A stretch of DNA of 17,452 bases from RGIG5952 sp045627605. GTDB lineage: Bacteria > Verrucomicrobiota > Kiritimatiellia > RFP12 > JAAYLN01. The position numbers and the translations under genes are program-made. The stretch lies in NCBI GenBank assembly GCA_045627605.1, contig JAZQOA010000089.1:1-17452 (forward strand). Reading direction: 5' to 3'. Within the stretch, counting starts at the first letter, position 1, and every line of letters begins with the position of its first letter. The notes below the pieces were generated by a model. That model did not search any database, was not told the DNA's origin, and saw only the letters and a program-made list of their open reading frames with translations. This document shows positions 1 through 8,011 of this stretch, piece by piece.

Positions 1-308
1 GCTGCCCTTACCATACTGCCATGCGGGGAAAATCGGGCTGAATGCTGGACACAACGGCTGGCGGCGGCTGGAAACGCAGTCTTCCTTTCAGGCAAGTCCG
101 TTGTCTTGGTCTATTATAGGGAAAATCCGGGATAAGGGTGAAATCAACCCAAAATCCGCCCTTTCGGCCCTTTCCACTTCGCCCGCCTTTTTCCCCTGCG
201 CCCACCAGTGTTGCCCCATCCCGCCGTTGAGAATTCCGCACCGTATTCTCATTGGCGGTTGGCCGACGTACCGAAACGCGGAACCCCGCTTTTTGGTATA
301 ATACTTCC
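1..308. other. Gene-free stretch upstream of argC
   Basis: No open frame here has a credible start, ribosome binding site or recognisable protein motif. The frames that cross it are low-complexity and do not look coding. On the minus strand a TATAAT (113-118) could be a -10 box reading leftward, but no -35 sits at 16-18 bp. One minus-strand frame stays open to the left edge without a ribosome binding site, so a gene could begin just outside the window. On the plus strand the only clear signal is the argC promoter at 294-302. I recognise no RNA gene or terminator. Confidence 0.5.
294..302 (+). promoter_or_regulatory. Extended -10 promoter of argC, probably leaderless
   Basis: TGGTATAAT is a perfect -10 hexamer with the TGn extension. 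No -35 hexamer is visible at 16-18 bp upstream, which is usual for extended -10 promoters. Only six bases (303-308) separate the hexamer from the argC ATG, so transcription would begin at or within a base of the start codon. Confidence 0.65.
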
Positions 309-1370
309 ATGAGCAAAATCCGTGCAAAAATCATCGGCGCCACCGGGTACGGCGGCCTTGGCATCATCGAACTCCTCCTTCAGCATCCCCAGGCTGAAAT
401 CGTCGCGCTCGTCGCGCGCGAAGACGCCGGCAAGCGCATCGACGAGGTCTACCCCCACCTGACGGGCTTCTGCGACCTGCCCGTCCTCGCGGCGGACGAC
501 CCCGCGGCAGACGTCCCCTGCGACGTGGTCTTCCTCTCCACGCCCGACCGCGTGGGCATGTCCATGGCGCCGGACCTCCTTGCAAAGGGCGTCAAGGTTA
601 TCGACTACTCCGGCGACTTCCGCTTCACGACGTCCGAGGCCTATGCCGACTACGCCACGCGTCTCGGGAAAGACCCCGTCCACGCCTCGCCGCAACTCCT
701 CGGGCAAAACGTCTACGGGCTCGTTGAACTCCACCGCGCCGAAATCGCGAAATCATCGCTCGTCGGCAACCCGGGGTGTTTCGCCTGCAGCTGCATCCTC
801 GGCCTCTCGCCCGCGATGCACGCGCACATCGTCGATCCCATCGGGCTCATCTGCGACTGCAAGAGCGGCGTCTCCGGCGCCGGCAAGAAACTCGCGGCGG
901 GGCACCACTTCCCCCACCGCTACGAGAACGTCAACGCCTACCGACTCTCGGGCCACCAGCACGTCTGCGAAGTCGAGCGCGAACTCGGCCTCCAGGCCGG
1001 CGCGGAATGCCGCCTGACATTCACGGCGCATGTCGTCCCCGTCTGCCGCGGCATCCTCTCCACGCTCTACGGTTCGCTCACGCGCGACGTCACAGAAGCC
1101 GAAGTCCTCGAAATCTACCGCGACTTCTACAAGGACAGCCCCTTCATACGCGTCTTTCCCAGCACGGCGGCCATCGGCACCCAGCAGGTGCGCGGCACCA
1201 ACTTCTGCAACCTCGTGGTCAGCGTCGATCCGCGCTGCCGCCGCCTCCGCGTCGTCTCGCACATCGACAACCTCGTGAAGGGCCAGGCAGGCTCCGCGCT
1301 CCAGAACATGAACGTCATGTTCGGCCTGCCCGAAACCACGGGCCTGATGCGCCCGCCGCAATTCCCGTAG
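309..1370 (+). CDS. argC: N-acetyl-gamma-glutamyl-phosphate reductase
   Basis: ArgC performs the NADPH-dependent reduction of N-acetylglutamyl phosphate to the semialdehyde, the third step of arginine biosynthesis, in the cytoplasm. The 353-residue product is near the usual family length. It has the dinucleotide-binding GATGYGG at 10-16, the active-site cysteine in GNPGC (C157), SGVSGAG at 186-192, the GHQH histidine motif at 215-218, HVVP at 241-244 and the C-terminal VKGQAGSALQ. The ATG at 309 is preferred over an in-frame codon at 252 because homologues begin just before the Rossmann glycines and the earlier codon lies upstream of the -10 box. No other arg genes are nearby. holA follows after 26 bp on the same strand. 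There is no Shine-Dalgarno sequence, consistent with a leaderless transcript. Confidence 0.95.
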   Translation: MSKIRAKIIGATGYGGLGIIELLLQHPQAEIVALVAREDAGKRIDEVYPHLTGFCDLPVLAADDPAADVPCDVVFLSTPDRVGMSMAPDLLAKGVKVIDYSGDFRFTTSEAYADYATRLGKDPVHASPQLLGQNVYGLVELHRAEIAKSSLVGNPGCFACSCILGLSPAMHAHIVDPIGLICDCKSGVSGAGKKLAAGHHFPHRYENVNAYRLSGHQHVCEVERELGLQAGAECRLTFTAHVVPVCRGILSTLYGSLTRDVTEAEVLEIYRDFYKDSPFIRVFPSTAAIGTQQVRGTNFCNLVVSVDPRCRRLRVVSHIDNLVKGQAGSALQNMNVMFGLPETTGLMRPPQFP

Positions 1371-1396
1371 CCTGCGCCCCGCCCTCCTCCCGGAAA

Positions 1397-2515
1397 ATGG
1401 CCATCCCCCTCGACAAGTCGTTCTACCTCGTCTGCGGCGACGACGAGTTCCGCGTCGACGTCGCCGTACACGAGCTCCTCGACGCACTCGTCCCGGAGGC
1501 GGACCGCGAATTCGGCCTCGACAAGATCGACGGGCGGGGCGACCTCGTCGCGGACGCGCTCAAAATGATGAGGGACGTCCGCGACGCGCTGGTCGCCGAC
1601 GGACTTTTCGGCGGCAGCGCCAAAACCGTCTGGCTACGCGACCCCTCTTTCCTCTCGGCCAAGCGCGTCACCGAGTCGGAACAGGTCAAGGATGCGCTCG
1701 CTGCGTGGATCAAGGACTTGAAAAACGGGATCCCGGACGGCAACCGGCTGGTCGTCTCCACCTCGAAGATCAACCGCGCACAGGCTTTTTTCAAGTTTTT
1801 CAAGGGCGCGGGGCATGTCATCGACTTCGGCTCCGACCTCAAGGGCCGGGCAAAAACCGATGCCGCCGCCGCGTTTCTCGCCGAGTATCTTCCCAAGTCC
1901 GGGATCAAAATGCCGTTCCCCGTGCAAAAGGCCTTTCTGGCGCGTGTCGGCACAGACTCCCGCCAAATCGTCTCGGAGCTCGAAAAACTCTCCTGCTACT
2001 GCGGCAAGGGCGCCACGGCGACCGAGGAGGACGTCGCCAACATCACCTCGTTCGGCGCGGTCTCGGAAGTCTGGGACTTCACGGATGCCCTCTGCTTCCG
2101 CGACCCCGCGGCTCTCGCGCGGCAAATCAAGATCCAGCTCGACCAAGGTGAAAACGCCATCCGGCTCGCGCAATCGGCGCTGTCATGCGTCTCGGATTTG
2201 CTTTTCGTCCGCGACGCCATGGACCGCGGCTGGCTCCGGCAAGTTGGCAGCCAGGGTGTCGCGTGGAACCTCCCCGAAGAAATCGACAGGGGGCTTACCC
2301 AATCTGAGAAGGACATCCGCTCTTCGCTGTCGGGCTTCCGCGCCAAGAAAATCCTGCAGCAGGCCACGCGTTGGAAAACCTCGGAACTCCGTGCCGCGCG
2401 CCACCACCTCGTCGTCCTGCGCGAAGAACTCGTCTCCACGCAGCTGCCCGTAGACTATCTTCTCGAAACCCACCTCATCCAGGCCATCGGGCCGAGCACA
2501 AAACGCAGCTCCTAA
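1397..2515 (+). CDS. holA: DNA polymerase III delta subunit
   Basis: The delta subunit opens the beta sliding clamp as part of the clamp loader during replication. The 372-residue product starts with the typical YLVCGDDEF segment (about residues 8-16). It continues through an AAA-like fold without nucleotide-binding motifs, then the helical region with SRQIVSELEKLSCY, and the C-terminal collar region (RWKTSELRAARHHL). It is slightly longer than the usual 330-350 residues. The frame is open far upstream inside argC, but that part is argC shadow; ATG 1397 is the first start giving a delta-like N terminus. No clear Shine-Dalgarno sequence precedes it (only CGGAAA touching the ATG), so it probably relies on co-transcription with argC. 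Sequence identity within this family is low, so recognition rests on overall pattern and length. Confidence 0.88.
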   Translation: MAIPLDKSFYLVCGDDEFRVDVAVHELLDALVPEADREFGLDKIDGRGDLVADALKMMRDVRDALVADGLFGGSAKTVWLRDPSFLSAKRVTESEQVKDALAAWIKDLKNGIPDGNRLVVSTSKINRAQAFFKFFKGAGHVIDFGSDLKGRAKTDAAAAFLAEYLPKSGIKMPFPVQKAFLARVGTDSRQIVSELEKLSCYCGKGATATEEDVANITSFGAVSEVWDFTDALCFRDPAALARQIKIQLDQGENAIRLAQSALSCVSDLLFVRDAMDRGWLRQVGSQGVAWNLPEEIDRGLTQSEKDIRSSLSGFRAKKILQQATRWKTSELRAARHHLVVLREELVSTQLPVDYLLETHLIQAIGPSTKRSS

Positions 2516-2547
2516 CCCTCAACACTCAACTCGCCCCTCTCGACTGT

Positions 2548-3435
2548 TCAGTATTCAAGGCATGGCGCGGCGGAGCCGTGGTAAAGGGCGAAGAAGTTGA
2601 TCAACGCGAAAAGAAGCGTGGCCGCAACCAGCCACTTGTCATGCAGGAAAAGCGGCACGGGGTCGCCATCGCATTCCCCGGATTCGACCCTCAGGTTGTA
2701 GCGGACGAGGATGAAGATGAGCACCGGCACCGCCAGGGCAAGTTCGAGGTTGTGGGTGTCCGTGCGGGAAATCGTCCAGAGGCAATAGAAGAGAATCGAA
2801 AGCCCGCAGAACATGTAGTAGTGGGCGTCGAGGAATTTCGCGGTGTAGAACTTGAGCACGGGGCGGGAGTCCGCCCCAATGCGGGCAAGTTCGGATTTGC
2901 GCTTCCCGCAGGCGAAGAAAAGCGCACCTGAAAAGACGCAGAGGAAAAGCCACGAGGAAATCGGAACGCCGAAGAAGAAGCCGCCGAAGAAAATCCGGAA
3001 GACGAAGCCAGACGCCAGGATGAAGATGTCGAAAATCGGGGCGTTCTTGAGTTTCGCGCTGTAGGCCGCGTTGGCGGCGAAATACAAGGCCAGCGTCACC
3101 AGTGCGCCGGCGGGGGCGTGCGCCGCGCAGACGAGGCCAAAGCCAACGGCGGCAAGGATGGCGACCAGGACAACCGCCGCGTTGACGCCGACCGCGCCGC
3201 TGGCGATGGGACGGCGGCATTTCACCGGATGGCGGCTGTCGCGTTCGCGGTCGAAGATGTCGTTGACGGCATACACGGCGCTGGCGACAAGGGAGAACGA
3301 AATGAAGCAGGCTGCGGCGCGAAGAGGCATGCCGGCATTGAAAATGGCGCAAACGAAAAAAGGCGGGAGCAACACCAGGATGTTCTTCACCCAGTGCTCA
3401 AACCTGCAAAGCCCTATGATGTCGCCTGCCTTCAT
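2548..3435 (-). CDS. UbiA-family prenyltransferase, polyprenyl-phosphate phosphoribosyltransferase-like
   Basis: This is a 295-residue integral membrane protein of the UbiA superfamily with about eight to nine hydrophobic segments. The first Asp-rich motif is NDIFDRERD (58-66), followed by RHPVKCRRPIASG. The second site is YSAKLKNAPIFD (124-135). The NDxxDxxxDxxHPxKxxRPIAxG pattern and the later GKRKSEL (176-182) match the decaprenyl-phosphate phosphoribosyltransferase subgroup, which moves 5-phosphoribose from PRPP onto a polyprenyl phosphate, rather than quinone or heme O enzymes. An in-frame GTG at 3480 overlaps the ATPase stop, but ATG 3435 gives the usual N terminus (LCRFEHWVKN). It is last in the operon after the two ABC transporter genes, which suggests a sugar donor for a surface glycan. 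No DprE1/DprE2-like oxidoreductase or epimerase is in the window. The exact substrate is inferred. Confidence 0.85.
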   Translation of the reverse strand: MKAGDIIGLCRFEHWVKNILVLLPPFFVCAIFNAGMPLRAAACFISFSLVASAVYAVNDIFDRERDSRHPVKCRRPIASGAVGVNAAVVLVAILAAVGFGLVCAAHAPAGALVTLALYFAANAAYSAKLKNAPIFDIFILASGFVFRIFFGGFFFGVPISSWLFLCVFSGALFFACGKRKSELARIGADSRPVLKFYTAKFLDAHYYMFCGLSILFYCLWTISRTDTHNLELALAVPVLIFILVRYNLRVESGECDGDPVPLFLHDKWLVAATLLFALINFFALYHGSAAPCLEY

Positions 3436-3472
3436 AAGCGTATCGCACTTCCCCGGGGGATTTCGGCCCCCG

Positions 3473-4279
3473 TCAACCACCCTGCATCCGCAGGTATTCC
3501 TCGGTCACTTCCGCCGCAGGACCGTCCATGGCGATTTTGCCATTTTCAAAGAGAATGCAGCGCGAACAAATCTCACGGATGTTGTCCATCCCGTGCGAAA
3601 CAAAAACAACGGTCTTCCCCGAGGAGGTCAATTCCTTCATGCGGGCGAGGCTTTTCTTGCGGAAGGAGGCGTCGCCAACGGCGAGCACCTCGTCGATAAG
3701 CAGCACGTCGGAATCAAGGCAGGAGGCCACGGAAAAAGCCAGTTTCACGTACATGCCCGACGAATAGCGCTTGACGGGCGTGTCAAGGAAGGCGCCGATT
3801 TCCGAAAATTCGACGATTTCATCGAATTTCGACTCGATTTCCTTCCGGGACATGCCAAGGATCGCGCCATTCATGAAGATGTTTTCACGACCGGTGAGCT
3901 CGGGATGGAAACCGGTTCCGACTTCCAGGAGCGATCCGACGCGGCCGCGGATCAGCGCCCGGCCGGTGGTCGGCGTCGTGATGCGCGTAAGGATCTTGAG
4001 CATCGTCGACTTCCCGGCGCCGTTGCGCCCGATAAGCCCGACGGTCTCGCCCTTCCTGACGTCAAACGAAACGTCGTCCAACGCGTGGAACAAGCCGGAC
4101 CCCTCCAGGCGCTTGTTGCCGATCTTGCCCATCTCGTTTTTCGGATTCTTGCCGCGAAGCTTGAGCCAACGGTAGATCAACTCGTCGCGCAAGGTCGCGC
4201 GGTTGATGACGCCAAGATGATAGTCCTTGCGGATGTGTTCGACGCGGATTGCCAGAGACTTGTCAAATTCGCCGTCCAT
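3473..4279 (-). CDS. ABC transporter ATPase for polysaccharide export (Wzt/RfbE/TagH type)
   Basis: The 268-residue ATPase powers export of a lipid-linked polysaccharide or teichoic-acid-like polymer through the adjacent permease. It has Walker A GRNGAGKST (84-92), the signature YSSGM (172-176), Walker B VLLIDE (192-197) and the switch histidine H229. GTGFHPELTGREN (121-133) is characteristic of the Wzt subfamily. A roughly 60-residue N-terminal stretch before the core is also common there. It lacks the C-terminal carbohydrate-binding domain of longer Wzt proteins, so it belongs to the short form that does not read a modified glycan end. ATG 4279 has a GAGGCGG-like site about 9 nt upstream and lies 12 bp after the permease stop. 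The polymer cannot be read from the sequence. Confidence 0.93.
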   Translation of the reverse strand: MDGEFDKSLAIRVEHIRKDYHLGVINRATLRDELIYRWLKLRGKNPKNEMGKIGNKRLEGSGLFHALDDVSFDVRKGETVGLIGRNGAGKSTMLKILTRITTPTTGRALIRGRVGSLLEVGTGFHPELTGRENIFMNGAILGMSRKEIESKFDEIVEFSEIGAFLDTPVKRYSSGMYVKLAFSVASCLDSDVLLIDEVLAVGDASFRKKSLARMKELTSSGKTVVFVSHGMDNIREICSRCILFENGKIAMDGPAAEVTEEYLRMQGG

Positions 4280-4291
4280 TGCTGCCGCCTC

Positions 4292-5140
4292 TTAGATCGT
4301 GTCGACAAAGTTACGCTGGACGCGGTTAAAGGCCCCGAGGCCGACGACGAGCATCGTCAACGTCACCGCAAGGCTCGTGGCAATTGCCGTCAATGTCACG
4401 GGGGTCGTGCCAAAAAACATGTAGCGGAACCCTTCCACGGCGACCGTGAGGGGGTTGAGGAACAGGATGAACTTGATCCAGGGCGTCGTCGCCCCGTCAA
4501 GGGAGAAGATGATCGGCGTGGAATACATCCAGACCTGGAGGATGAACGGCATGGCGAACCTCACGTCGCGGTATTTGGTCGTCAACGCGGCAACGACAAG
4601 CCCGACGCCAAGCGCCGTGAGCCCGACGTAGAGCGCGAGAACGGGCAGCAGCAGGATCCACCACGACGGCGTGAAACCATATCCTCTCAGAATATGGACG
4701 AAGTAGAAAAGGAGGAAGACGATGAAATTCCACAACATGAACACCATGTGCGAAATCGGGAAGGACAGTGGAAGGACCAGGCGCGGGAAGTACACCTTGG
4801 AAAAAAGAGCCGAACCATGGGAAAAGGAATTGGAAACCCCGTTGAGCGATCCCTGGAAGAAGTTCCAGATGAGCAACCCGCTCAAATAAAAAAGAATGTG
4901 CGGAAGGCCTGCGGTTGGAATCCGGGCGATCCGGCCGAAGACAACGGAAAAGACAATGGCGATCAAGACCGGCTGGATGAGAAACCAGGCGGGACCAAGA
5001 ATCGTCTGCTTGTAGACGACCTGCACGTCGCGCCTGACAAGCAGCATCAGCAACTCGCGGCTCGCCCAGAATTCCTTCCAGTCGATGTCGAACCAGCTTC
5101 GGCTGGGCTTGATGACCGTTATTGTTTCTTTTTCCGTCAT
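4292..5140 (-). CDS. ABC-2 type polysaccharide export permease (Wzm/TagG type)
   Basis: The 282-residue inner-membrane permease has about six transmembrane segments. The N-terminal amphipathic part (WKEFWASRELLMLLVRRDV) leads into VYKQTILGPAWFLIQPV, the conserved entry to the first helix in O-antigen and teichoic acid exporters. KYRDVRFAMPFILQVWMYSTP (about 189-209) is the typical motif before the fifth helix, and LNPLTVAVEGFR follows. It is the first gene of the minus-strand operon with the ATPase and the UbiA-family enzyme. An extended -10 promoter lies 32 bp upstream. The ribosome binding site is weak (AAGAG about 10 nt before the ATG). No glycosyltransferases are visible, so the polymer it moves must be made elsewhere. 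Confidence 0.93.
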   Translation of the reverse strand: MTEKETITVIKPSRSWFDIDWKEFWASRELLMLLVRRDVQVVYKQTILGPAWFLIQPVLIAIVFSVVFGRIARIPTAGLPHILFYLSGLLIWNFFQGSLNGVSNSFSHGSALFSKVYFPRLVLPLSFPISHMVFMLWNFIVFLLFYFVHILRGYGFTPSWWILLLPVLALYVGLTALGVGLVVAALTTKYRDVRFAMPFILQVWMYSTPIIFSLDGATTPWIKFILFLNPLTVAVEGFRYMFFGTTPVTLTAIATSLAVTLTMLVVGLGAFNRVQRNFVDTI

Positions 5141-5172
5141 TGGAGTCGAACTCTTTTATCGCAACGCCGATT

Positions 5173-5181
5173 ATTATACCA
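5173..5181 (-). promoter_or_regulatory. Extended -10 promoter of the polysaccharide export operon
   Basis: Read on the minus strand the site is TGGTATAAT, identical to the box upstream of argC. No matching -35 is visible. The start codon at 5140 lies 32 bases downstream, giving a 5' leader of about 25 nt. It sits in the 70-bp gap after the phosphoesterase stop and would drive permease, ATPase and UbiA-family genes. Confidence 0.6.
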
Positions 5182-5210
5182 CAAACTGGGGCGGGTGCTG
5201 GGGCGGGATC

Positions 5211-6050
5211 TCAAAAACACCTGTCGCAAAGGCGTCCCTGCACGAATGTCCGGTCAAAAACATAGGGGCTTTTGAAGGACACGGCGTCCACGAGATTGCG
5301 CGTCTCCATGGTGAGGGCGCCGTCCGCGAACTCAAGGACCTTGTACTCGAAGGGAACCTCGGTGAAGGCAGGCGCCGTGACAAGGTGCGCGCCGCGACTT
5401 TCTCGGTGGAGCGTCATGTGGTTGTGTCCGCCAAGCCAGGCGCGCGGATGGTAACGGGCGCAGATTTCCGCCACGGTCTTCGAAAACGCCTCCGTTGGCG
5501 CATGCATTTCCTCGGGCTCGCCCGTTTGTTCCGGCGGCAATCCGCAGGCCTGGCAGTGTGTCACGACAACTCGCGGCAGGGAAAGATCCCCTGCGTCCAG
5601 AAGGGCGAACTGCCCCTCCGTGAACCAAGGCTCCATCACTTGCATGTCCCAATAGGCCGGGCGCGGCCCCCAGTTGCAGCACAGCATGTCGATCCGCAGG
5701 CCGTCCGCGACAAGGGTGCAGTCTGGGCCGCCGCCCGGGAAAAGATGTGGCGCGAGTTCAAGCCAGTCGCCGATCGACTCCGGGCGGGTGAGGTCATGGT
5801 TGCCTGGGGAAAGGTACACGGGGCACGGCAAACGCCCGAGCAAATCCGCGGCGAGCCGGATGTTCGCGGGGGTTCCGGCATCGGCAAGGTCGCCGCCGTG
5901 GATGACAAAGGAAATCCCCTCCGAGCGGATGGCGTCGGCAAATGCATCGAGGATTTCACCGGCATGCGTATTGCACCGGGGTTGCATCTGGTACCCGCCG
6001 GTGTCGTTTGCGCACCCGAAGTGCGTATCTGAAACAAAGGCAAATTTCAT
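5211..6050 (-). CDS. Calcineurin-like metallophosphoesterase
   Basis: The 279-residue protein has the full set of dinuclear-metal motifs: DTH (D8, H10), GGD (D54), GNHD (83-86), a lone histidine in VVTH (H165) and GGHNH (207-211). It should hydrolyse a phosphomonoester or phosphodiester; the substrate cannot be told. The order and spacing resemble the 3',5'-cyclic-nucleotide phosphodiesterase/DNA-repair exonuclease branch (CpdA/SbcD-like), but there is no capping domain or SbcC partner. No signal peptide is seen, so it is probably cytoplasmic. It lies 41 bp downstream of the glycoside hydrolase on the same strand and could be co-transcribed. The gap has its own extended -10 box six bases from the ATG and no Shine-Dalgarno sequence, suggesting a leaderless internal transcript. 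It is unusually cysteine-rich (for example CC at 124-125). Confidence 0.9.
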   Translation of the reverse strand: MKFAFVSDTHFGCANDTGGYQMQPRCNTHAGEILDAFADAIRSEGISFVIHGGDLADAGTPANIRLAADLLGRLPCPVYLSPGNHDLTRPESIGDWLELAPHLFPGGGPDCTLVADGLRIDMLCCNWGPRPAYWDMQVMEPWFTEGQFALLDAGDLSLPRVVVTHCQACGLPPEQTGEPEEMHAPTEAFSKTVAEICARYHPRAWLGGHNHMTLHRESRGAHLVTAPAFTEVPFEYKVLEFADGALTMETRNLVDAVSFKSPYVFDRTFVQGRLCDRCF

Positions 6051-6056
6051 GGAGCG

Positions 6057-6065
6057 AGAATAGCA
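6057..6065 (-). promoter_or_regulatory. Extended -10 box before the phosphoesterase, probably leaderless
   Basis: Read on the minus strand the site is TGCTATTCT, a TGn-extended -10 with one mismatch to TATAAT. Six bases (6056-6051) separate it from the ATG at 6050, the same spacing as at argC. No Shine-Dalgarno sequence is present, and no -35 was recognised. Confidence 0.45.
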
Positions 6066-6091
6066 AAACCCGAAAGCCAGCGCAATGGATC

Positions 6092-7990
6092 CTATGCGAT
6101 GTCGATTTCGTACCAGACGGTTTCGTAGCGCGAGTCAACGGAGACGACGGCGCGGCCGTCGGAATTTTTCCCGACGGGCACCGCCGATTTGGCGTCGCCC
6201 CGCTCGTCGAGCGCCTTGCACGAAACCCTCTCCGCCGCGACGGGGAGCGTCACCGCCAGCGGCACGCCTTCGCACATAAACGGCCCGGTTCCCCAGTCCG
6301 CCCCGCGCGTGGCGATGTATTTCATGCCGTCATTGACCTCCGTGAACATTTCCCGCGCGCCCTTGTTGCGGCAAAGTCCCGTGACCGCGAGCAACAGGCG
6401 CGCCGGGCCGTTCCCGCCAAAGCCCGTGGCATCCTTTGAGAGAAGCGTCACCGTCGCCCAGTCGAGTCGCGTCTCGCCAAAAGCCAGGCCGACTCCGCCC
6501 AGGTCGAAGGTCCGCCCCCGGACAAACCCGGTGAAGAGCTTGACGTTGGCCGTGTCGAGCGTGACGTAGCCCGCGCCTTTCGTTTCACCGTTCCAAATGA
6601 GTTCGCCGGTGTCCGAAACCTTCACCGCGGGGGCGCGCCCCAAGTCGGCCGGCATCGGCGCCCGCCCCGCGGCATCGAGCGCGAGGCCGTGGACGAGGCC
6701 ATGCTCATAGCGCACCCTGGCGCCGCTGGCGGTCTGGGTGTCCTCGGGAATGTAGCGCCGCTTGTAGAACCTCTCCGCGTAGGCCCGTTCATCGCCGGGC
6801 ACGACGATGAGCTCGCGGTATTTCGCGACGTCCCCCCGCAGGAACATTGCGGCCATCGCGGGCATGTGCGCGACGACATCGGCGCGCGACCCGTTCGAGA
6901 AGAAATACTCGACGTGGTCGGGTTCGATGTCGTGGCGGTTCTGCCACGAGTAGGTAAAGACGGCGTCCCAATCCTGGAAGGCCCCGTAGGCGCGCAGGAG
7001 CGGCTGGCCTTCGGCCCCGTACGCATTGGGGTACGGGTGGCCGTATTCCGTGACGGTGAAGGGCTTGCCCAGCACCCGGCGCGACGCATCGAAGGCCGTG
7101 CAGCACCAGTCGGTGTTGCCCCAGTTGACGACCGCCTCGTTCATGATCTTCCAGTCGTCGCAAATGGTGGGGTGGCACCAGTAGTCGTGGTAGTCGATGA
7201 AGTCGCACGCCGCCGCCTGCGTGTAGGCCGGGGTGAAGGTCACCTGCGTGCCGGTCAGCGGCACCTTGAGCCCGGCCTCCTCCCTGAGGAAACGCCCCAT
7301 TTCACGCAAATACGCCCGCTCGGCGTCGAGCACGAACCGCACGAACTCCGGGAGTTCCTTCCGCGCCGACGCGCCGTAGACGCTCATGAAGGCGTCTTCA
7401 TTGGAAAGTTCGACGAAGGCCACGGCAGGCTCGTCGCGCCAGGCGAGCCCCGTGTAGGGGTTGACGTGGCCAAGGAGTTCCGCGGCGAACTTCTTCTGCG
7501 AGGCGATGAGCGCCGGGTCAAACCACGTCGCCCCCTTGCGGGACATGAATCGCGCCACATGGAGGTTGAGGTCCACGTAGACGCCGTTCGCCTTGAGACG
7601 CGAGACAAGGTAGTCGAGCCGGTCGAGTTCCCCGGGCCTGAAGGCGTAGTCGACGTCGCCGACCTTGTCGACGAAGCCGCGCCCGGGCGGCTGCATGAAG
7701 TTGCCGTAGTCGGCGTCCATGTAGTGCAGGCGCACGCAGTTGACGCCAAGCCGGGCGAGGTTCGCCCCGAGCCTGTCGGCCTGCTCTTTCCCGGGGAAAT
7801 TCGCGGGACCGGTCAAGTTGACGCCGTTGAAGCGGATGCGCCCCTTGTCCGTGGCGAAATGGCCGTCCACGACCCTGACGAAGCCATGCCTGCCGGCAGG
7901 CGCCTCGACAAGTCCTTTCATGTTGACGATGTTTTCGGGCGCGTCAAACGACACCACGAACGGAAACATTCCCGACTCCAAATCCCCCAT
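6092..7990 (-). CDS. GH-A clan (GH5-like) glycoside hydrolase, intracellular
   Basis: The 632-residue protein has a TIM-barrel glycosidase of the cellulase/mannanase type followed by about 250 residues of beta-rich C-terminal sequence. Barrel marks are FNGVNLTG (54-61), NCVRLHYMD (84-92), VYVDLNLH (137-144), the acid/base motif VELSNED with N197-E198, YHDYW (267-271) and the nucleophile in TVTEYG (E315). Both catalytic glutamates are therefore present. There is no signal peptide, so it probably acts in the cytoplasm on an imported oligosaccharide or glycoside. ATG 7990 is chosen because AAGGAG (7999-8004) sits 8 nt upstream; a second in-frame ATG at 7969 has no such site. The GH family number and substrate are uncertain; GH2-like or unassigned GH-A families are alternatives. 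The phosphoesterase follows after 41 bp. Confidence 0.82.
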   Translation of the reverse strand: MGDLESGMFPFVVSFDAPENIVNMKGLVEAPAGRHGFVRVVDGHFATDKGRIRFNGVNLTGPANFPGKEQADRLGANLARLGVNCVRLHYMDADYGNFMQPPGRGFVDKVGDVDYAFRPGELDRLDYLVSRLKANGVYVDLNLHVARFMSRKGATWFDPALIASQKKFAAELLGHVNPYTGLAWRDEPAVAFVELSNEDAFMSVYGASARKELPEFVRFVLDAERAYLREMGRFLREEAGLKVPLTGTQVTFTPAYTQAAACDFIDYHDYWCHPTICDDWKIMNEAVVNWGNTDWCCTAFDASRRVLGKPFTVTEYGHPYPNAYGAEGQPLLRAYGAFQDWDAVFTYSWQNRHDIEPDHVEYFFSNGSRADVVAHMPAMAAMFLRGDVAKYRELIVVPGDERAYAERFYKRRYIPEDTQTASGARVRYEHGLVHGLALDAAGRAPMPADLGRAPAVKVSDTGELIWNGETKGAGYVTLDTANVKLFTGFVRGRTFDLGGVGLAFGETRLDWATVTLLSKDATGFGGNGPARLLLAVTGLCRNKGAREMFTEVNDGMKYIATRGADWGTGPFMCEGVPLAVTLPVAAERVSCKALDERGDAKSAVPVGKNSDGRAVVSVDSRYETVWYEIDIA

Positions 7991-8011
7991 GTCTAAAACT
8001 CCTTGCCCTCA

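Noticed and set aside
113..118. Minus-strand TATAAT as promoter of a divergent gene at the left edge
   Set aside because: No -35 at proper spacing and no minus-strand gene with a ribosome binding site follows inside the window; it could still serve a gene beyond the edge.
776..1396. Upstream open extension of the holA frame
   Set aside because: It lies inside argC in another frame and encodes Arg/Pro-rich sequence unlike any delta subunit; ATG 1397 gives the normal N terminus.
3071..5275. 734-codon plus-strand open frame opposite the export operon
   Set aside because: It is antisense to three well-recognised membrane/ATPase genes. Its translation is highly charged and low-complexity with no domain, and it exists because GC-rich DNA has few stops.
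6689..7996. 435-codon plus-strand open frame opposite the glycoside hydrolase
   Set aside because: Shadow frame rich in Val/Arg/Glu; the minus-strand frame has catalytic motifs and a ribosome binding site.
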